A DNA stretch of 64,000 nt from Chondrilla cf. caribensis. Taxonomy: Eukaryota; Porifera; Demospongiae; Chondrillida; Chondrillidae. The stretch is from contig OZ026554.1 of the NCBI GenBank assembly GCA_964020155.1, positions 4,505,327-4,569,326 on the forward strand, written 5' to 3'. A model generated the notes under the pieces. The model saw only the letters and a program-made list of their open reading frames with translations. It searched no databases and was not told the DNA's origin. This document shows, piece by piece, positions 41,503 through 54,400 of this stretch. The first letter of the stretch is position 1, and every line of letters begins with the position of its first letter. The translations under genes and the position numbers were made by a program.

Positions 41503-43371
41503 TTTGTGATTACACAGTTACGGTTATAGTCCACTGATAGCTGGTAGTATACATACACAACGTACATAGATGCCCTGCAATATCCTTGTGTGTTCTGTGT
41601 CATGCTGTACTTATATGCTCTGTTTTGTGCCATACTGCCATGTTCTGTGCGTTGTGTACATGTTCTAAAACCATCAATAATTCGGATTTCTTACAGTTGT
41701 TGAATTGTCGTCATTTCACCTTGTCCTGCCACTGGTTGGTATGTGTGTGTCATATTTTTTTGCATTTGCTACATGTGTGAATACAGCCGCGAGTCATCTT
41801 TAATGCACCTCACTTTTAATTGCCATATTTAATAATACCCATTGTTTGATGACATATTGTAATTTGTTCGATTAATTCCAAAATGGACATTATTATAATA
41901 TTGTTTTATAGTAATGTCATTAATTACACAACATTGTATATGCACTTTATTGCATAATTGCATTTTAATTCATTCGAATTGTTTTATTCTACAAGACACA
42001 GCTATAACATTATTATGTTATTATTAATATAATAATTATTAAAAAACTGCTGGTTTAAGAGCTATGTTGCCGTGACTAGTGCATGTTTAACAGCTATACT
42101 AAACAAGTAATTCGAGTTACAAAATACAAAAAAACTCTGGTATGTGATAAAAAGGACATGCAGCTTTACAGGGACTTTCCATGGAGACTGCATATGCAGA
42201 AGATGCTTAAAGCTGGTCATGGGAGACCAGTCGCACATCCCAAGGCTCCCCCGTACAGTTCTTTGCAGAGAGCACTGCAACACCAGGAAGTGAACTTTTT
42301 TTCATAGAAAAAAACTGTAGGAGGATTCAAACCTGTGACATGGAGCCTAGAAATTGTGTCACCTGACCACCTGGCCATTGTGAGCTTTCTGACTTTAGTA
42401 TGTTAAATGTGCTATTTTATACTTACTCTAGGTGTGCAAATTGAAGAAAAATGAAAGTGGGGTTACAAAAAGCTGCCCCTTGCACTCGAATTACTTGGGC
42501 GTCTATTTTAGGTTTAGAAGTCCCAAAGAAGTTGTTTATAGACCTTGTGGTGACCAGCCAAAAATTATAGTTTTTAACTGGTCACCACTACCTGTCTGTG
42601 TCCATAGGACTCAGAACAGCTGCACTAATATTATGAATGATAGCCTTCCTGAATGTCCTATGGTCCTAATGGTGACCATCGTTGCTGGTCACCACAGCCT
42701 CTCCTGTGTCCACTCGACTCATCAAAATACAAATATAGATGCCTATAAACCCTTCTGGAGGTGTTGCAGACCTGGTAGTGACCAAAGAGAGGAGTTTGTT
42801 GTTACTCACCCGACCTCCCAGTATCCATATAATGACAAATATTAATACATATATACACTTTTATGTACATTCCAACTGAAAGTGATTTACAATGGATTCA
42901 AGGTTCCTTTTTCTGCGTGACTGCACACTGCAATAACTCATCTATGTACATAGTGCTGTCTTTGTGTACAAATTAAGTTCTGCATAGTATTATGCTCACC
43001 AAAATTGTGGATATTTTTTTATGGATTTGTATTGGTCCCACCTGTCCAAGTGTATACTCCAGACATGCAAGAAACCGTATATCCAATGTCTAGATATTGT
43101 GAACTGAGCAAGTTAATTATCATAACAATTGATTACAAGTGATGCAAAGCATACATTGACTGTTGTACAGTATTAAGTTTGTTAGGTAGCACGCACACCA
43201 TGCACAAATAACCATCTCTGTCCTCAACAAGAGATGCCTTGGAGCTAGTAAAATGTGGTACATAACGTTTGACATAAAAGAACTAAATAAGCGAAGTACA
43301 TGCAGTCAAGGCACTACATACACTGAGTTGGCAGATTTTAGTGTAATCCAAAGGCTAGTAGAAAATACTGC
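41503..43371. other. Intergenic region between convergent ZNRF and 7TM receptor gene
   Basis: It contains an AT-rich stretch (41800-42060), a tRNA-like SINE/pseudogene (42308-42385), and an internal direct repeat (CTGGTCACCAC..CCT..CTGTGTCCA..GACTCA near 42579 and again near 42696). From about 42648 it holds the left arm of the segmental duplication shared with 56087 onward. An open frame at 42432-42845 is not supported as coding. Confidence 0.55.
42308..42385 (-). mobile_element. tRNA-derived SINE head or tRNA pseudogene
   Basis: On the minus strand an A-box-like TGGCCAGGTGG and a B-box-like GGTTTGAATCC stand about 35 bp apart, as in tRNA-type Pol III promoters. A run of seven T (42308-42314 read in reverse) follows at once. 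The acceptor arms do not pair, so it is not a working tRNA. Confidence 0.45.
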
Positions 43372-45717
43372 TTAGTTGCTGGAATCTGTTGTGGATGGCT
43401 TGTTACTTGTGATATGTTTGGAATGTCTCATTCTCGAGCAACGCAGGAGGGACCAGTAGAGACGAAACACTTTCTTTGTGAACAGAAAGGCCACCAAAAC
43501 TGTCACAGCTTGAGTTGTGTTGAAGATGATGAAGAGATACCAGGCCCATGAGAGATCACTTGAGAACAAAGCTAAGTATCCAAATAACCACGATAAACCG
43601 GTAACAGTCAGTAAAGCTATGGCAAATCGGAAGTCCTTCCACGACAGCTTCTTAATAGGCTCACCACGATTAAGAGAGCTTGTCATTTGTCTGTGCCTGA
43701 TGTGTCCTACGATCACCATGACAACAACGAAAGCAATTACATTGAAGATGACGGACAGTCCCACTGGTACTACAAATGTTACAATCAGAGCAATAGGTTG
43801 GTTTATCCAACAACTACTCCCGACACCATAGTTCACAGAGTCCTCCACTGTAAAATTGACAATGATTGTAGGAATGACAATGACAAGAGGTGACAGCCAT
43901 GCCAAGAGCATGTAGAGAGTGAGCAACTTCCAGTTTTCCGCAGCACTTTTGTTCAACTTCTTAATGTTGTAGAAACTCCTCACTAGTTCTGACCCCATCA
44001 CTGTCATCCAACTGAAACGACACAGGTACACATAATGGATGGCTACTGCAAATATGGAACACAAAATGTCTACTCTGACATATTGGAAGAGTGGAGCCCC
44101 AACAAGAAAGAGCATGTCTCCCAATAGAATTGACAAGACGAAGTTCACCATCAGCTTACTGAAGAAGGTTCGGAGGTCTTTAAACAAGAAGAAGGTGAGA
44201 AGGAACAATAAGCAGCTCACAAAATCTATGGATATTCCAATATACGAAAGAATATGAAAGGCAATTGGATAACTGAACACAGTCTCAATTCTTGTGCTGT
44301 TTCTAGTAAAGTTTTGAGTAAGACTGGTACAAATGAGAGGTCTACCATTCTTGTCAGTGCCTTCGATGGAGTAAGTCTCATTGTCGGATAACCACACCAA
44401 ATTGAATGTGCTACTGCCATTTCCTTGTTGAATGTACTCACTACTATCAAGAATGATGGGAACACAGTTTGTACTCTGGACACTCGGGATGCACACAAGT
44501 GGTCTACCATTGTCGTTTACACTCTCAATGGACACATTCAGGTTGTAGCTATTCCAGAACACACTTTTGTTGCTTATCAGAGAGTACGAACCTCTTGCCA
44601 GTGTGATTGCTGTGGAGTTAGTACAGTTGGCAGATGGCAATGTACGACAAGATCCTCTGAGTGCATCATAGACACTCCCACTTGAACACGCCTCTTCTAT
44701 AATGCTATAATGCGTTGTTGAAGATGAAACTGTCAATCCAGTACCAGAGACGTCTAAAAGTATGGTAATCTGAATATTTACTTTAGGAGCTTCAGTAGTT
44801 GGGGCTACTATAAGTATACGTTTGAAGCCCCTGTTTCTAGGGGAAACTGTACTAGGAAACGTAGGAGTTGTCTTCGGGACAGTGATGGTTGCACGTTTTC
44901 CTAAACAATCAAGTTGTTGACTGCTCACATTCCAGCAGGCTGCACAGTATGCATTAGCATACACAGATCCACTAAATGCTACCAGGTTTAGACCGAATGT
45001 AGTACAGTTCTCTCTGAGGCCCATTGGGGAGTCTTCAGGGCATGTAGAAATCGGCTCTCTACGCAAACGCTTACATCCACGCGGCGTAGATAGCGATGAT
45101 GGTGGATGGTAGTAGTCAAAAGAACAGTATCGCAACAATTCATTTATAGTAAAATTAGTTTGTGTTTCACCTCCGCGGTTCACAGATGCTAAGTCTTTAC
45201 AATCGAGCTTTATACTCCATGAGATCTGGTTTGACTGTTCTAGTCCGTTACATCGGGCGCAGAACTCGTTACGATAAACTAATCCCGTACTTCTATCAGT
45301 CACTGGAGGAGGAACAATTTTATAGGAGGTACGAGTAGCGGTAGGATCCTCGCAAAGAGACACAATCTCGTTGACGTTGGCCACTCCGTCAGCTAGCTGG
45401 TCGGTGATCCATGAGCGAGAACACGAGGTGATCATCCAGAATGTGCTACGTCCAGAATTGACACACGAGAATCGTGGATCTAGAGCTGTCTTTGGCGTCA
45501 CTTTAGCATCGTGACAACAGTCTCCGTACAGTAGACAAGAGCGGTCACAATAGCAGTAAGCGGCTGAGCTACAAGAGGAAGCGAGGCAACCTTCGATTGG
45601 GGATCGCTGTAGGTTTGGTGGTATCGAATCCCGCGCGACAGAAGGATTTGTGACTAGACATAGAACCACAATAAATGGAATCTGAACCTGAAACAGTCGA
45701 ACTCGACAGTTGGCCAT
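43372..45717 (-). CDS. Intronless 7TM receptor with N-terminal somatomedin-B domain, copy 1
   Basis: One open frame of 781 residues, ATG at 45717. Residues 1-28 are a signal peptide. Residues about 43-85 hold a somatomedin-B-like domain with eight cysteines (C-x4-C, YCYC, RSC, YGDCC-x-D). A large Cys- and N-glycan-rich ectodomain follows (residues 90-480). The 7TM unit spans residues 487-747 and is of the adhesion/secretin/Methuselah type: conserved Cys 553 at TM3, Cys 636 in SSCW of loop 2, TGLSWLFGY in TM6 and FNTTQAVTV in TM7. No HL-S/T GPS cleavage site is seen before TM1, which sets it apart from typical adhesion GPCRs and closer to Methuselah-like receptors. Every other gene here is split, so an old retrocopy origin is possible. 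Ligand unknown. Confidence 0.88.
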   Translation of the reverse strand: MANCRVRLFQVQIPFIVVLCLVTNPSVARDSIPPNLQRSPIEGCLASSCSSAAYCYCDRSCLLYGDCCHDAKVTPKTALDPRFSCVNSGRSTFWMITSCSRSWITDQLADGVANVNEIVSLCEDPTATRTSYKIVPPPVTDRSTGLVYRNEFCARCNGLEQSNQISWSIKLDCKDLASVNRGGETQTNFTINELLRYCSFDYYHPPSSLSTPRGCKRLRREPISTCPEDSPMGLRENCTTFGLNLVAFSGSVYANAYCAACWNVSSQQLDCLGKRATITVPKTTPTFPSTVSPRNRGFKRILIVAPTTEAPKVNIQITILLDVSGTGLTVSSSTTHYSIIEEACSSGSVYDALRGSCRTLPSANCTNSTAITLARGSYSLISNKSVFWNSYNLNVSIESVNDNGRPLVCIPSVQSTNCVPIILDSSEYIQQGNGSSTFNLVWLSDNETYSIEGTDKNGRPLICTSLTQNFTRNSTRIETVFSYPIAFHILSYIGISIDFVSCLLFLLTFFLFKDLRTFFSKLMVNFVLSILLGDMLFLVGAPLFQYVRVDILCSIFAVAIHYVYLCRFSWMTVMGSELVRSFYNIKKLNKSAAENWKLLTLYMLLAWLSPLVIVIPTIIVNFTVEDSVNYGVGSSCWINQPIALIVTFVVPVGLSVIFNVIAFVVVMVIVGHIRHRQMTSSLNRGEPIKKLSWKDFRFAIALLTVTGLSWLFGYLALFSSDLSWAWYLFIIFNTTQAVTVLVAFLFTKKVFRLYWSLLRCSRMRHSKHITSNKPSTTDSSN

Positions 45718-46159
45718 CCTTGCTTAAACTGACTCAGCAGCAAAATGGACTAACTATAAAGTGTAGCCTCTTAATATATAGCTCCTGTATGTTGTGGTTT
45801 CTGTGATTTAGCAATTTTAAAATTAGACTATTTTATTAAGTGAATTACATCATACCATATCATCTGTAATAAGTTTTATGAATCCATTCAATTTGCGTAC
45901 CAATACGAAGTCATCCACATGGTATATTCTATAAAAGTACACATCATTCTGTGTATGTGAGTGTAGTATGTGCCTGTCTACTCCAGAGTTGACTATAGTG
46001 TATGTATGGACTACACTATATTCCAAACACAACAGCACTGTGATCGTGTTTGTGGTCTGATTGATAGCGACTGTGATCATATATGGTGGATGTACATACA
46101 CTCACGAGGTTTCTGGTTAGGGATCAATTGCAGTTCATTCTCATTTCTTCATTTGCACA

Positions 46160-46575
46160 CCTCATATCACAGACTGAATACGTATTCATCGATCAGACTA
46201 TCCAGCATGATCTTATGAACTTGACTCAATATTATGAACACGATAAATGCACGTACTACAGTTTACAAGTGAATTCCACCCAGTGAACAACAGACACATT
46301 CAGAGTGTGTCCCAAGTGTGATCAATATTCATGTACATAACCCATTCCATTATACTGTAGTCTCCCCAGCCTCCACTGATCCTCAACCAGGTACCAATAT
46401 CACACTCAGGGTAGTCCACTTCCCACTACTGACTCCCCACCTACTACTATAAATGTTATATCTATAGCTCCATACCAGCAAGTGATCACAGACCCTCTAT
46501 ATGGTACCCCAACCCTCACAAGTGCCAGCACAACAGGTAGTAGTGACTGACTGTGGACATACCTCTGACCATCCT
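46160..46575 (+). pseudogene. Degraded fragment resembling the last ZNRF exon
   Basis: CATTCAGAGTGTGTCCCAAG matches ZNRF CATCCCGAGTGTGTCCCCAG (41199 onward). CCACTACTGACTCCCCACC matches the ZNRF tail CTACTGACTCCCCACC. CAACCCTCACAAGTGCCAGC matches CGACTCTCACCAGTGCCAGC. Order and strand agree with 41190-41480, but stops break the frame. Similar copies lie at 48,310-48,715, 50,450-50,855 and 59,600-59,950. Confidence 0.55.
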
Positions 46576-47130
46576 TCCTTATAAACCGTAAATAATATTA
46601 TATCAGGACAGGTTTAAAGGTATGTTTCAATTTTTAGTCTTCTGTTATGCAATTAAGGCACTAATAGATTATACTAATATGCAGTTGGCTAAAAAAGTAC
46701 CTGGATTATGCTTACTAGAGCTGAATCGACAGTACCTCATATGTGCCAACTATCAAGTTCTGTCTACCCGAACTTCCCTAAAATTGGTGATGATTCACCA
46801 TCATGATGAAAATGCTCATGTAACAGTCTGAGAGCATGCCTCCATGGTCAAGCAGCTACTGTCCAGGAATCAAACTGACAGTAATAGCCTTAAAGTATGC
46901 ACCATCATTGATCCAAGTATCTGTAGATACAGTGTACTTCTTCCCTATATTCCTAATTTAAAAGCTTACAAAACAGAATACATGATGAGCCATTTGCGAT
47001 GTTTCAGAGGTTATGCTACAAAAATTCCCCAAGGTGTAATGAATATGTTAGCAAAGAGTTTCCATGCTGTGGTTTCCTGCACATGAAACCTTATCAATTG
47101 TCTGATAAGTATAATCAGTCCCCTAATAGC

Positions 47131-47795
47131 ACCTCTGAATGTAGCTGGGGTTACAGGCCACTTACTGAGATGGGAATTGTCTTGTAAGTTAGTTCACTTC
47201 CCCAGCTAGGTCCTGTAGAATTATCAGGTTGACACGCCCACTCCCCCTATGAGCTATGCAAATTGTGCTTAGCATTTTCTCCCCTGTAACCTCCCATACA
47301 TTGGGAAATATTAAGCACCACCGAATGTAGCTGGGATTACGGGTTAGCTACAGAGATGGAAAATGTTTCCTAAGTTAGGTTACATCCCCAGCTATAGGTC
47401 TGTCTATATTATCAGGTTGACACATCCCCTCCCCTTTGAGATATATGCAGAAAGGTGCTTAGTGTTTTCTCTCCTATACTCTCCCACACATAAAAAAATA
47501 TTGGTACCTCCGAATGTAGCTGGGGTTACTAGCCACCCATTGAGATGGGAATTGTCTCACAAGTTAGTTCATGTCCCCGGGTAGATCTAACTTAATTATC
47601 AAGTTGACATGCCCAATCCCCCATGAGCTATGCAAAAGGTGCTTAGCGTTTCTCTCCTATACTATCCCATACATTGAGAAAATACTAAGCACCTCCGTAT
47701 GTAGCTGGGGTTACAGGCCACTTATTGAGATGGGAATTGTCTTGTAAGTTAGTTTACATCCCCAGCTAGGTCTGATAAAAATATCAGCTGTTCTT
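47131..47795. repeat. Satellite island, about four monomers
   Basis: Monomers of about 180 bp with GTAGCTGGGGTTAC, CCCCAGCTAGGT, TTGACACGCCC and TTTTCTC-CCTATACT boxes. The same island is repeated exactly at 49271-49935. Confidence 0.85.
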
Positions 47796-48057
47796 ACTAA
47801 GCGTTTCACTTGTAGGCATCTAGGTATGATGTTGTACCCTCTACATTTCCTGTTGAAAGTTGTGTGTTGCTAGTGCTTCGCGATCTTGGTCGATGTCTTG
47901 ACGTAGTAGAGCACAGCTTGCAGGGTTTATACTCCATAACGGTCTCTGATCAATGCGAAAATAGTTGAACGGCTAGGTGTTGTCAAGCTCATCTAATTGA
48001 AAACCCACCACAATCGACCCAAGCACAACCTAGCCAAGATGTAACCTCCTCCCATCC
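47770..48057. repeat. 290-bp satellite tail unit, copy 1
   Basis: Starts at ATCAGCTGTTCTTACTAAG and ends near GATGTAACCTCCTCC. Found again at 49910-50197 (exact) and 55132-55412 (a few changes), always directly after satellite monomers. I recognise no coding or RNA gene in it. Confidence 0.7.
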
Positions 48058-49270
48058 CATCCACATGGTATATTCTATAAAAGTACACATCATTCTGTGT
48101 ATGTGAGTGTAGTATGTGCCTGTCTACTCTAGATCTAACTAGTGTATGTATGGACTACACTATATTCCAAACACAACAGCACTGTAATCGTGTTTGTGGT
48201 CTAATGGATAGTGACTATGCCTTATATGGTAGATGTAGTACATACACTCACGAGGTTTCTGGTTAGGGATTAATATTAATTCATTTATTCATTTGCACAC
48301 CTCATATCACAAACTGAATACGTATTCATCAATCAGACTATCCAGCATGATCTAATGAACTACACTCAATATATTGAACACGATAAATGCATGTACTACA
48401 ATTTATAAGTGAATTCCACCCACTGAACAACAGACACATTCAGAGTGTGTCCCAAGTGTGACCAATATTCATGTACATAACCCATTCCATTATACTGTAG
48501 TCTCCCCAGCCTCCACTGATCCTCAACCTGGTACCAATACCACACTCAGGGTAGTCCACTTCCCACTACTGACTCCCCACCTACTACTATAAATGTTATA
48601 TCTATAGCTCCATACCAGCAAGTGATCACAGACCCTCTATATGGTACCCCAACCCTCACAAGTGCCAGCAAAACAGGTAGTAGTGACTGACTGTGGACAT
48701 ACTTCTGACCATCCTTCCTTATGAGCCGTAAATAATATTATATCAGGACATGTTTAAAGGTATGTTTCAATTTTTAGTCTTCTGTTATGCGATTAAGGCA
48801 CTAATAGATTATACTAATATGCAGTTGGCTGAAAACGTACCTGGGTTATGCTTACTAGAGCTGAATCGACAGTACCTCATATGTGCCAACTATCAAGTCC
48901 TGTCTACCCGAACTTCCCTAAAATTGGTGATGATTCACCATCATGATGAAAATGCTAATGTAACAGTTTGAGAGCATGCCTCCATGGTCAAGCAGCTACT
49001 GTCCAGGAATCAAACTGACAGTAATAGCCTTAAAGTATGCACCATCATTGATCCAAGTATCTGTAGATACAGTGTACTTCTTCCCTATATTCCTAATTTA
49101 AAAGCTTACAAAACAGAATACATGATGAGCCATTTGCGATGTTTCAGAGGTTATGCTACAAAAATTCCCCAAGGTGTAATGAATATGTTAGCAAAGAGTT
49201 TCCATGCTGTGGTTTCCTGCACATGAAACCTTATCAATTGTCTGATAAGTATAATCAGTCCCCTAATAGC

Positions 49271-49935
49271 ACCTCTGAATGTAGCTGGGGTTACAGGCCA
49301 CTTACTGAGATGGGAATTGTCTTGTAAGTTAGTTCACTTCCCCAGCTAGGTCCTGTAGAATTATCAGGTTGACACGCCCACTCCCCCTATGAGCTATGCA
49401 AATTGTGCTTAGCATTTTCTCCCCTGTAACCTCCCATACATTGGGAAATATTAAGCACCACCGAATGTAGCTGGGATTACGGGTTAGCTACAGAGATGGA
49501 AAATGTTTCCTAAGTTAGGTTACATCCCCAGCTATAGGTCTGTCTATATTATCAGGTTGACACATCCCCTCCCCTTTGAGATATATGCAGAAAGGTGCTT
49601 AGTGTTTTCTCTCCTATACTCTCCCACACATAAAAAAATATTGGTACCTCCGAATGTAGCTGGGGTTACTAGCCACCCATTGAGATGGGAATTGTCTCAC
49701 AAGTTAGTTCATGTCCCCGGGTAGATCTAACTTAATTATCAAGTTGACATGCCCAATCCCCCATGAGCTATGCAAAAGGTGCTTAGCGTTTCTCTCCTAT
49801 ACTATCCCATACATTGAGAAAATACTAAGCACCTCCGTATGTAGCTGGGGTTACAGGCCACTTATTGAGATGGGAATTGTCTTGTAAGTTAGTTTACATC
49901 CCCAGCTAGGTCTGATAAAAATATCAGCTGTTCTT
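49271..49935. repeat. Satellite island, second copy
   Basis: Identical by eye to 47131-47795, carried by the 2,140-bp duplication. Confidence 0.85.
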
Positions 49936-50197
49936 ACTAAGCGTTTCACTTGTAGGCATCTAGGTATGATGTTGTACCCTCTACATTTCCTGTTGAAAGT
50001 TGTGTGTTGCTAGTGCTTCGCGATCTTGGTCGATGTCTTGACGTAGTAGAGCACAGCTTGCAGGGTTTATACTCCATAACGGTCTCTGATCAATGCGAAA
50101 ATAGTTGAACGGCTAGGTGTTGTCAAGCTCATCTAATTGAAAACCCACCACAATCGACCCAAGCACAACCTAGCCAAGATGTAACCTCCTCCCATCC
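49910..50197. repeat. 290-bp satellite tail unit, copy 2
   Basis: Exact copy of 47770-48057. Confidence 0.7.
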
Positions 50198-51479
50198 CAT
50201 CCACATGGTATATTCTATAAAAGTACACATCATTCTGTGTATGTGAGTGTAGTATGTGCCTGTCTACTCTAGATCTAACTAGTGTATGTATGGACTACAC
50301 TATATTCCAAACACAACAGCACTGTAATCGTGTTTGTGGTCTAATGGATAGTGACTATGCCTTATATGGTAGATGTAGTACATACACTCACGAGGTTTCT
50401 GGTTAGGGATTAATATTAATTCATTTATTCATTTGCACACCTCATATCACAAACTGAATACGTATTCATCAATCAGACTATCCAGCATGATCTAATGAAC
50501 TACACTCAATATATTGAACACGATAAATGCATGTACTACAATTTATAAGTGAATTCCACCCACTGAACAACAGACACATTCAGAGTGTGTCCCAAGTGTG
50601 ACCAATATTCATGTACATAACCCATTCCATTATACTGTAGTCTCCCCAGCCTCCACTGATCCTCAACCTGGTACCAATACCACACTCAGGGTAGTCCACT
50701 TCCCACTACTGACTCCCCACCTACTACTATAAATGTTATATCTATAGCTCCATACCAGCAAGTGATCACAGACCCTCTATATGGTACCCCAACCCTCACA
50801 AGTGCCAGCAAAACAGGTAGTAGTGACTGACTGTGGACATACTTCTGACCATCCTTCCTTATGAGCCGTAAATAATATTATATCAGGACATGTTTAAAGG
50901 TATGTTTCAATTTTTAGTCTTCTGTTATGCGATTAAGGCACTAATAGATTATACTAATATGCAGTTGGCTGAAAACGTACCTGGGTTATGCTTACTAGAG
51001 CTGAATCGACAGTACCTCATATGTGCCAACTATCAAGTCCTGTCTACCCGAACTTCCCTAAAATTGGTGATGATTCACCATCATGATGAAAATGCTAATG
51101 TAACAGTTTGAGAGCATGCCTCCATGGTCAAGCAGCTACTGTCCAGGAATCAAACTGACAGTAATAGCCTTAAAGTATGCACCATCATTGATCCAAGTAT
51201 CTGTAGATACAGTGTACTTCTTCCCTATATTCCTAATTTAAAAGCTTACAAAACAGTCTGAGAATACATGATGAGCCATTTGTGATATTTCAGAGGTTAT
51301 GCTACAAAATTCCCCAAGGTGTAATGAAGATGTTAGCAAAGAGTTTCCATGCTGTGGTTTCCTGCCAATGAAACCTTATCAATTGTCTGACATGTATTGT
51401 CAGTCCCCTAATAGGACATTTGCTTGCAATTTAAGTCAAGGTGTCATGCTCAATCAGCAGCTACAAGTAATAGGATGAG

Positions 51480-54400
51480 ATAGCTCAGCATTTTCTCCCA
51501 TGCATTGAGAAATATTAAACACCTCCAAATGTAGTTGGGGTTACAGGCCACTTATTGAGATGGGAATTGTCTTGTAAGTTAGTTCACGTCCCCAGCTAGG
51601 GCTGTTAAAATTGTTTTCTCTCCTATACTATCCCATACATTGAAAAACCTCCGAATGTAGCTGGGGTTACAGACCACTTATTGAGATGGGAATTGTTTCA
51701 TAAGTTAGTTCATGTATCCAGCTACGTTTGTTAAAAATATCAGTTTGACACGCCCACTTTCCCATGCGCTATTCAAAAAGGTGCTTAGCATTTTCTCTCC
51801 TATACTATCCCATACATTGAAAAACCTCCGATTGTAGCTGGGGTTACAGGCCACTTATTGAGATGGGAATTGTTTCATAAGTTAGTTCATGTATCCAGCT
51901 ATGTGTGGTAAAAATATCAGGTTGACACGCCCACGTTTCCCATGAGCTATTCAGAAAGGTGCTCAGCGTTTTCTCTCCTATACTATCCCATACATTGAAA
52001 AAATATTTAGCACCTCCGAATGTAGCTGGGGTTACAGGCCACTTATTGAGATGGGAATTGTTTCATAAGTTAGTTCATGTATTCAGCTATGTGTGGTAAA
52101 AATATCAGGTTGACACGCCCACGTTTCCTATGAGCTATTCAAAAAGGTGCTTAGCGTTTTCTCTCCTATACTATCCCATACATTGAAAAACCTCCAAATG
52201 TAGCTGGGGTTACAGTCCACTTATTGAGATGGGAATTGTTTCATAAGTTAGTTCATGTATCCAGCTACGTCTTTTAAAAATATCAGGTTGACACGCCCAC
52301 AATCCAATGCGCTATTCAAAAAGGTGCTTAGCATTTTCTCTCCTATACTATCCCATACATTGAAAAACCTCCGAATGTAGCTGGGGTTACAGACCACTTA
52401 TTGAAATGTGAATTGTTTTATAAGTTAGTTCACGTCCTCAGCTAGATCTGGTAAAAATATCAGGTTGACACGCCCACATTCCCATGCGCTATTCAAAAAG
52501 GTGCTTAGTGTTTTCTCTCCTATACTACCCCATACATTGAAAAACCTCCGAATGTAGCTGGGGTTACAGACCACTTATTGAGATGGAAATTGTTTTCTAA
52601 GATAGTTCACGTCCCCAGCTAGGTCTGGTAAAAGTATCAGATTGACACGCCCACTTTCCCATGAGCTATTCAAAAAGATACTTAGCTTTTTCTCTCCTAT
52701 ACTATCCCATACATTGAAAAACCTCCGAATGTAGCTGGGGTTACAGACCACTTATTGAGATGGGAATTGTTTTATAAGTTAGTTCACGTCCTCAGCTAGA
52801 TCTGGTAAAAATATCAGTTTGACACGCCCACTTTCTCATGAGCTATTCAAAAAGGTGCTTAGCGTTTTCTCTCCTATACTATCCCATACATTGAAAAACC
52901 TCCAAATGTAGCTGGGGTTACAGACCACTGATTGAGATGGGAATTGTTTTCTAAGATAGTTCACATCCCCAGCTAGATCTGGTAAAATATCAGATTGACA
53001 CGCCCACTTTTCCATGAGCTATTTAAAAAGGTGCTTAGCGTTTTCTCTCCTATACTATCCCATACATTAAAAAACCTCCGAATGTAGCTGGGGTTACAGA
53101 CCACTTAGCGAGATGGGAATTGTCTTGTAAGTTAGTTCATGTCCCCAGCTAGGTCTGTTAAAAATATCAGGTTGACATGCCCACGTTTCCATGAGCAATT
53201 CAAAAAGGTGCTTAGCATTTTCTCTCCTATACTATCCCATACAATGAAAAAATATTTAGCACCTCCGAATGTAGCTGGGGTTACAGGCCACTTATTGAGA
53301 TGGGAATCGTTTCATAATTTATTTTGTGTATCCAGCTATGTCTGGTAAAAATATCAGGTTGACACGCCCACATTCCCATGCGCTATTCAAAAAGGTGCTT
53401 AGCGTTTTCTCTCCTATACTATCCCATACATTGAAAAACCTCTGAATGTAGCTGGGGTTACAGACCACTTATTGAGATGGGAATTGTTTTCTAAGATAGT
53501 TCACGTCCGCAGCTAGGTCTGGTAAAAGTATCAGATTGACACGCCCACTTTCCCATGAGCTATTCAAAAAGATACTTAGCTTTTTCTCTCCTATACTATC
53601 CCATACATTGAAAAACCTCCGAATGTAGCTGGGGTTACAGACCACTTATTGAGATGGGAATTATTTTATAAGATAGTTCACATCCCTAGCTAGGTCTGGT
53701 AAAATATCAGATTAACACACCCACTTTCCCATGAGCTATTTAAAAAGGTGCTTATCGTTTTCTCTCCTATAATATCCCATACATTAAAATCCTCCAAATG
53801 TAGCTAGGGTAATTACAGATCACTTATTGAGATGGGAATTGTCTTGTAGGTTAGTTCATGTCCCCAGCTAGGTCTGCTAAAAATATCATGTTGACACGCC
53901 CACGTTTCCCATGAGCTATTCAGAAAGGCGCTTAGCGTTTTCTCTCCTATACTATCCCATACATTGAAAAAAATATTTAGCACCTCTGAATGTAGCTGGG
54001 GTTACAGGCCACTTATTGAGATGGGAATTGTTTCATAAGTTAGTTCATGTATCCAGCTACGTCTGTTAAAAATATCAGGTTGACACGCCCACAATCCCAT
54101 GCGCTATTCAAAAAGGTGCTTAGCGTTTTCTCTCCTATACTATCCCATACATTGAAAAACCTCCAAATGTAGCTGGGGTTACAGACCACTGATTGAGATG
54201 GGAATTGTTTTATAAGATAGTTCACATCCCCAGCTAGATCTGGTAAAAATATCAGGTTGACACGCCCACTTTCCCATGAGCTATTCAGAAAGGTGCTTAG
54301 CGTTTTCTCTCCTATACTATCCCATACATTAAAAAAACTCCAAATGTAGCTGGGGTTACAGACCACTGATTGAGATGGGAATTGTTTTATAAGATAGTTC

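Larger units (their letters stand above)
42648..46992. repeat. Segmental duplication, copy A (7TM receptor plus flanks)
   Basis: Sequence here, from CCTTCCTGAATGT to AATACATGATGAGCC, recurs at 56087-60363 with scattered substitutions and small indels. The block includes the receptor gene, about 0.7 kb 3' of it and 1.3 kb 5' of it. Confidence 0.85.
46829..51256. repeat. Exact 2,140-bp tandem duplication
   Basis: Sequence from about 46829 to 49116 is repeated at 48969-51256 with an offset of exactly 2,140 bp, and I see no difference. Upstream of 46829 the same unit (45913-46828) matches 48058-48968 with several percent differences, so an older copy preceded the recent one. At 51257 the match breaks off inside AAAACAG. 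Confidence 0.85.

Noticed and set aside
42432..42845. 137-codon open frame before the receptor gene
   Set aside because: No ATG at its start (begins GTG) and no domain; the part inside the duplicated block is broken in the second copy near 56114-56305.
43517..44685. Plus-strand frames opposite the receptor (also 56976-58180)
   Set aside because: Mirror frames of a strongly conserved coding sequence; no independent signal.
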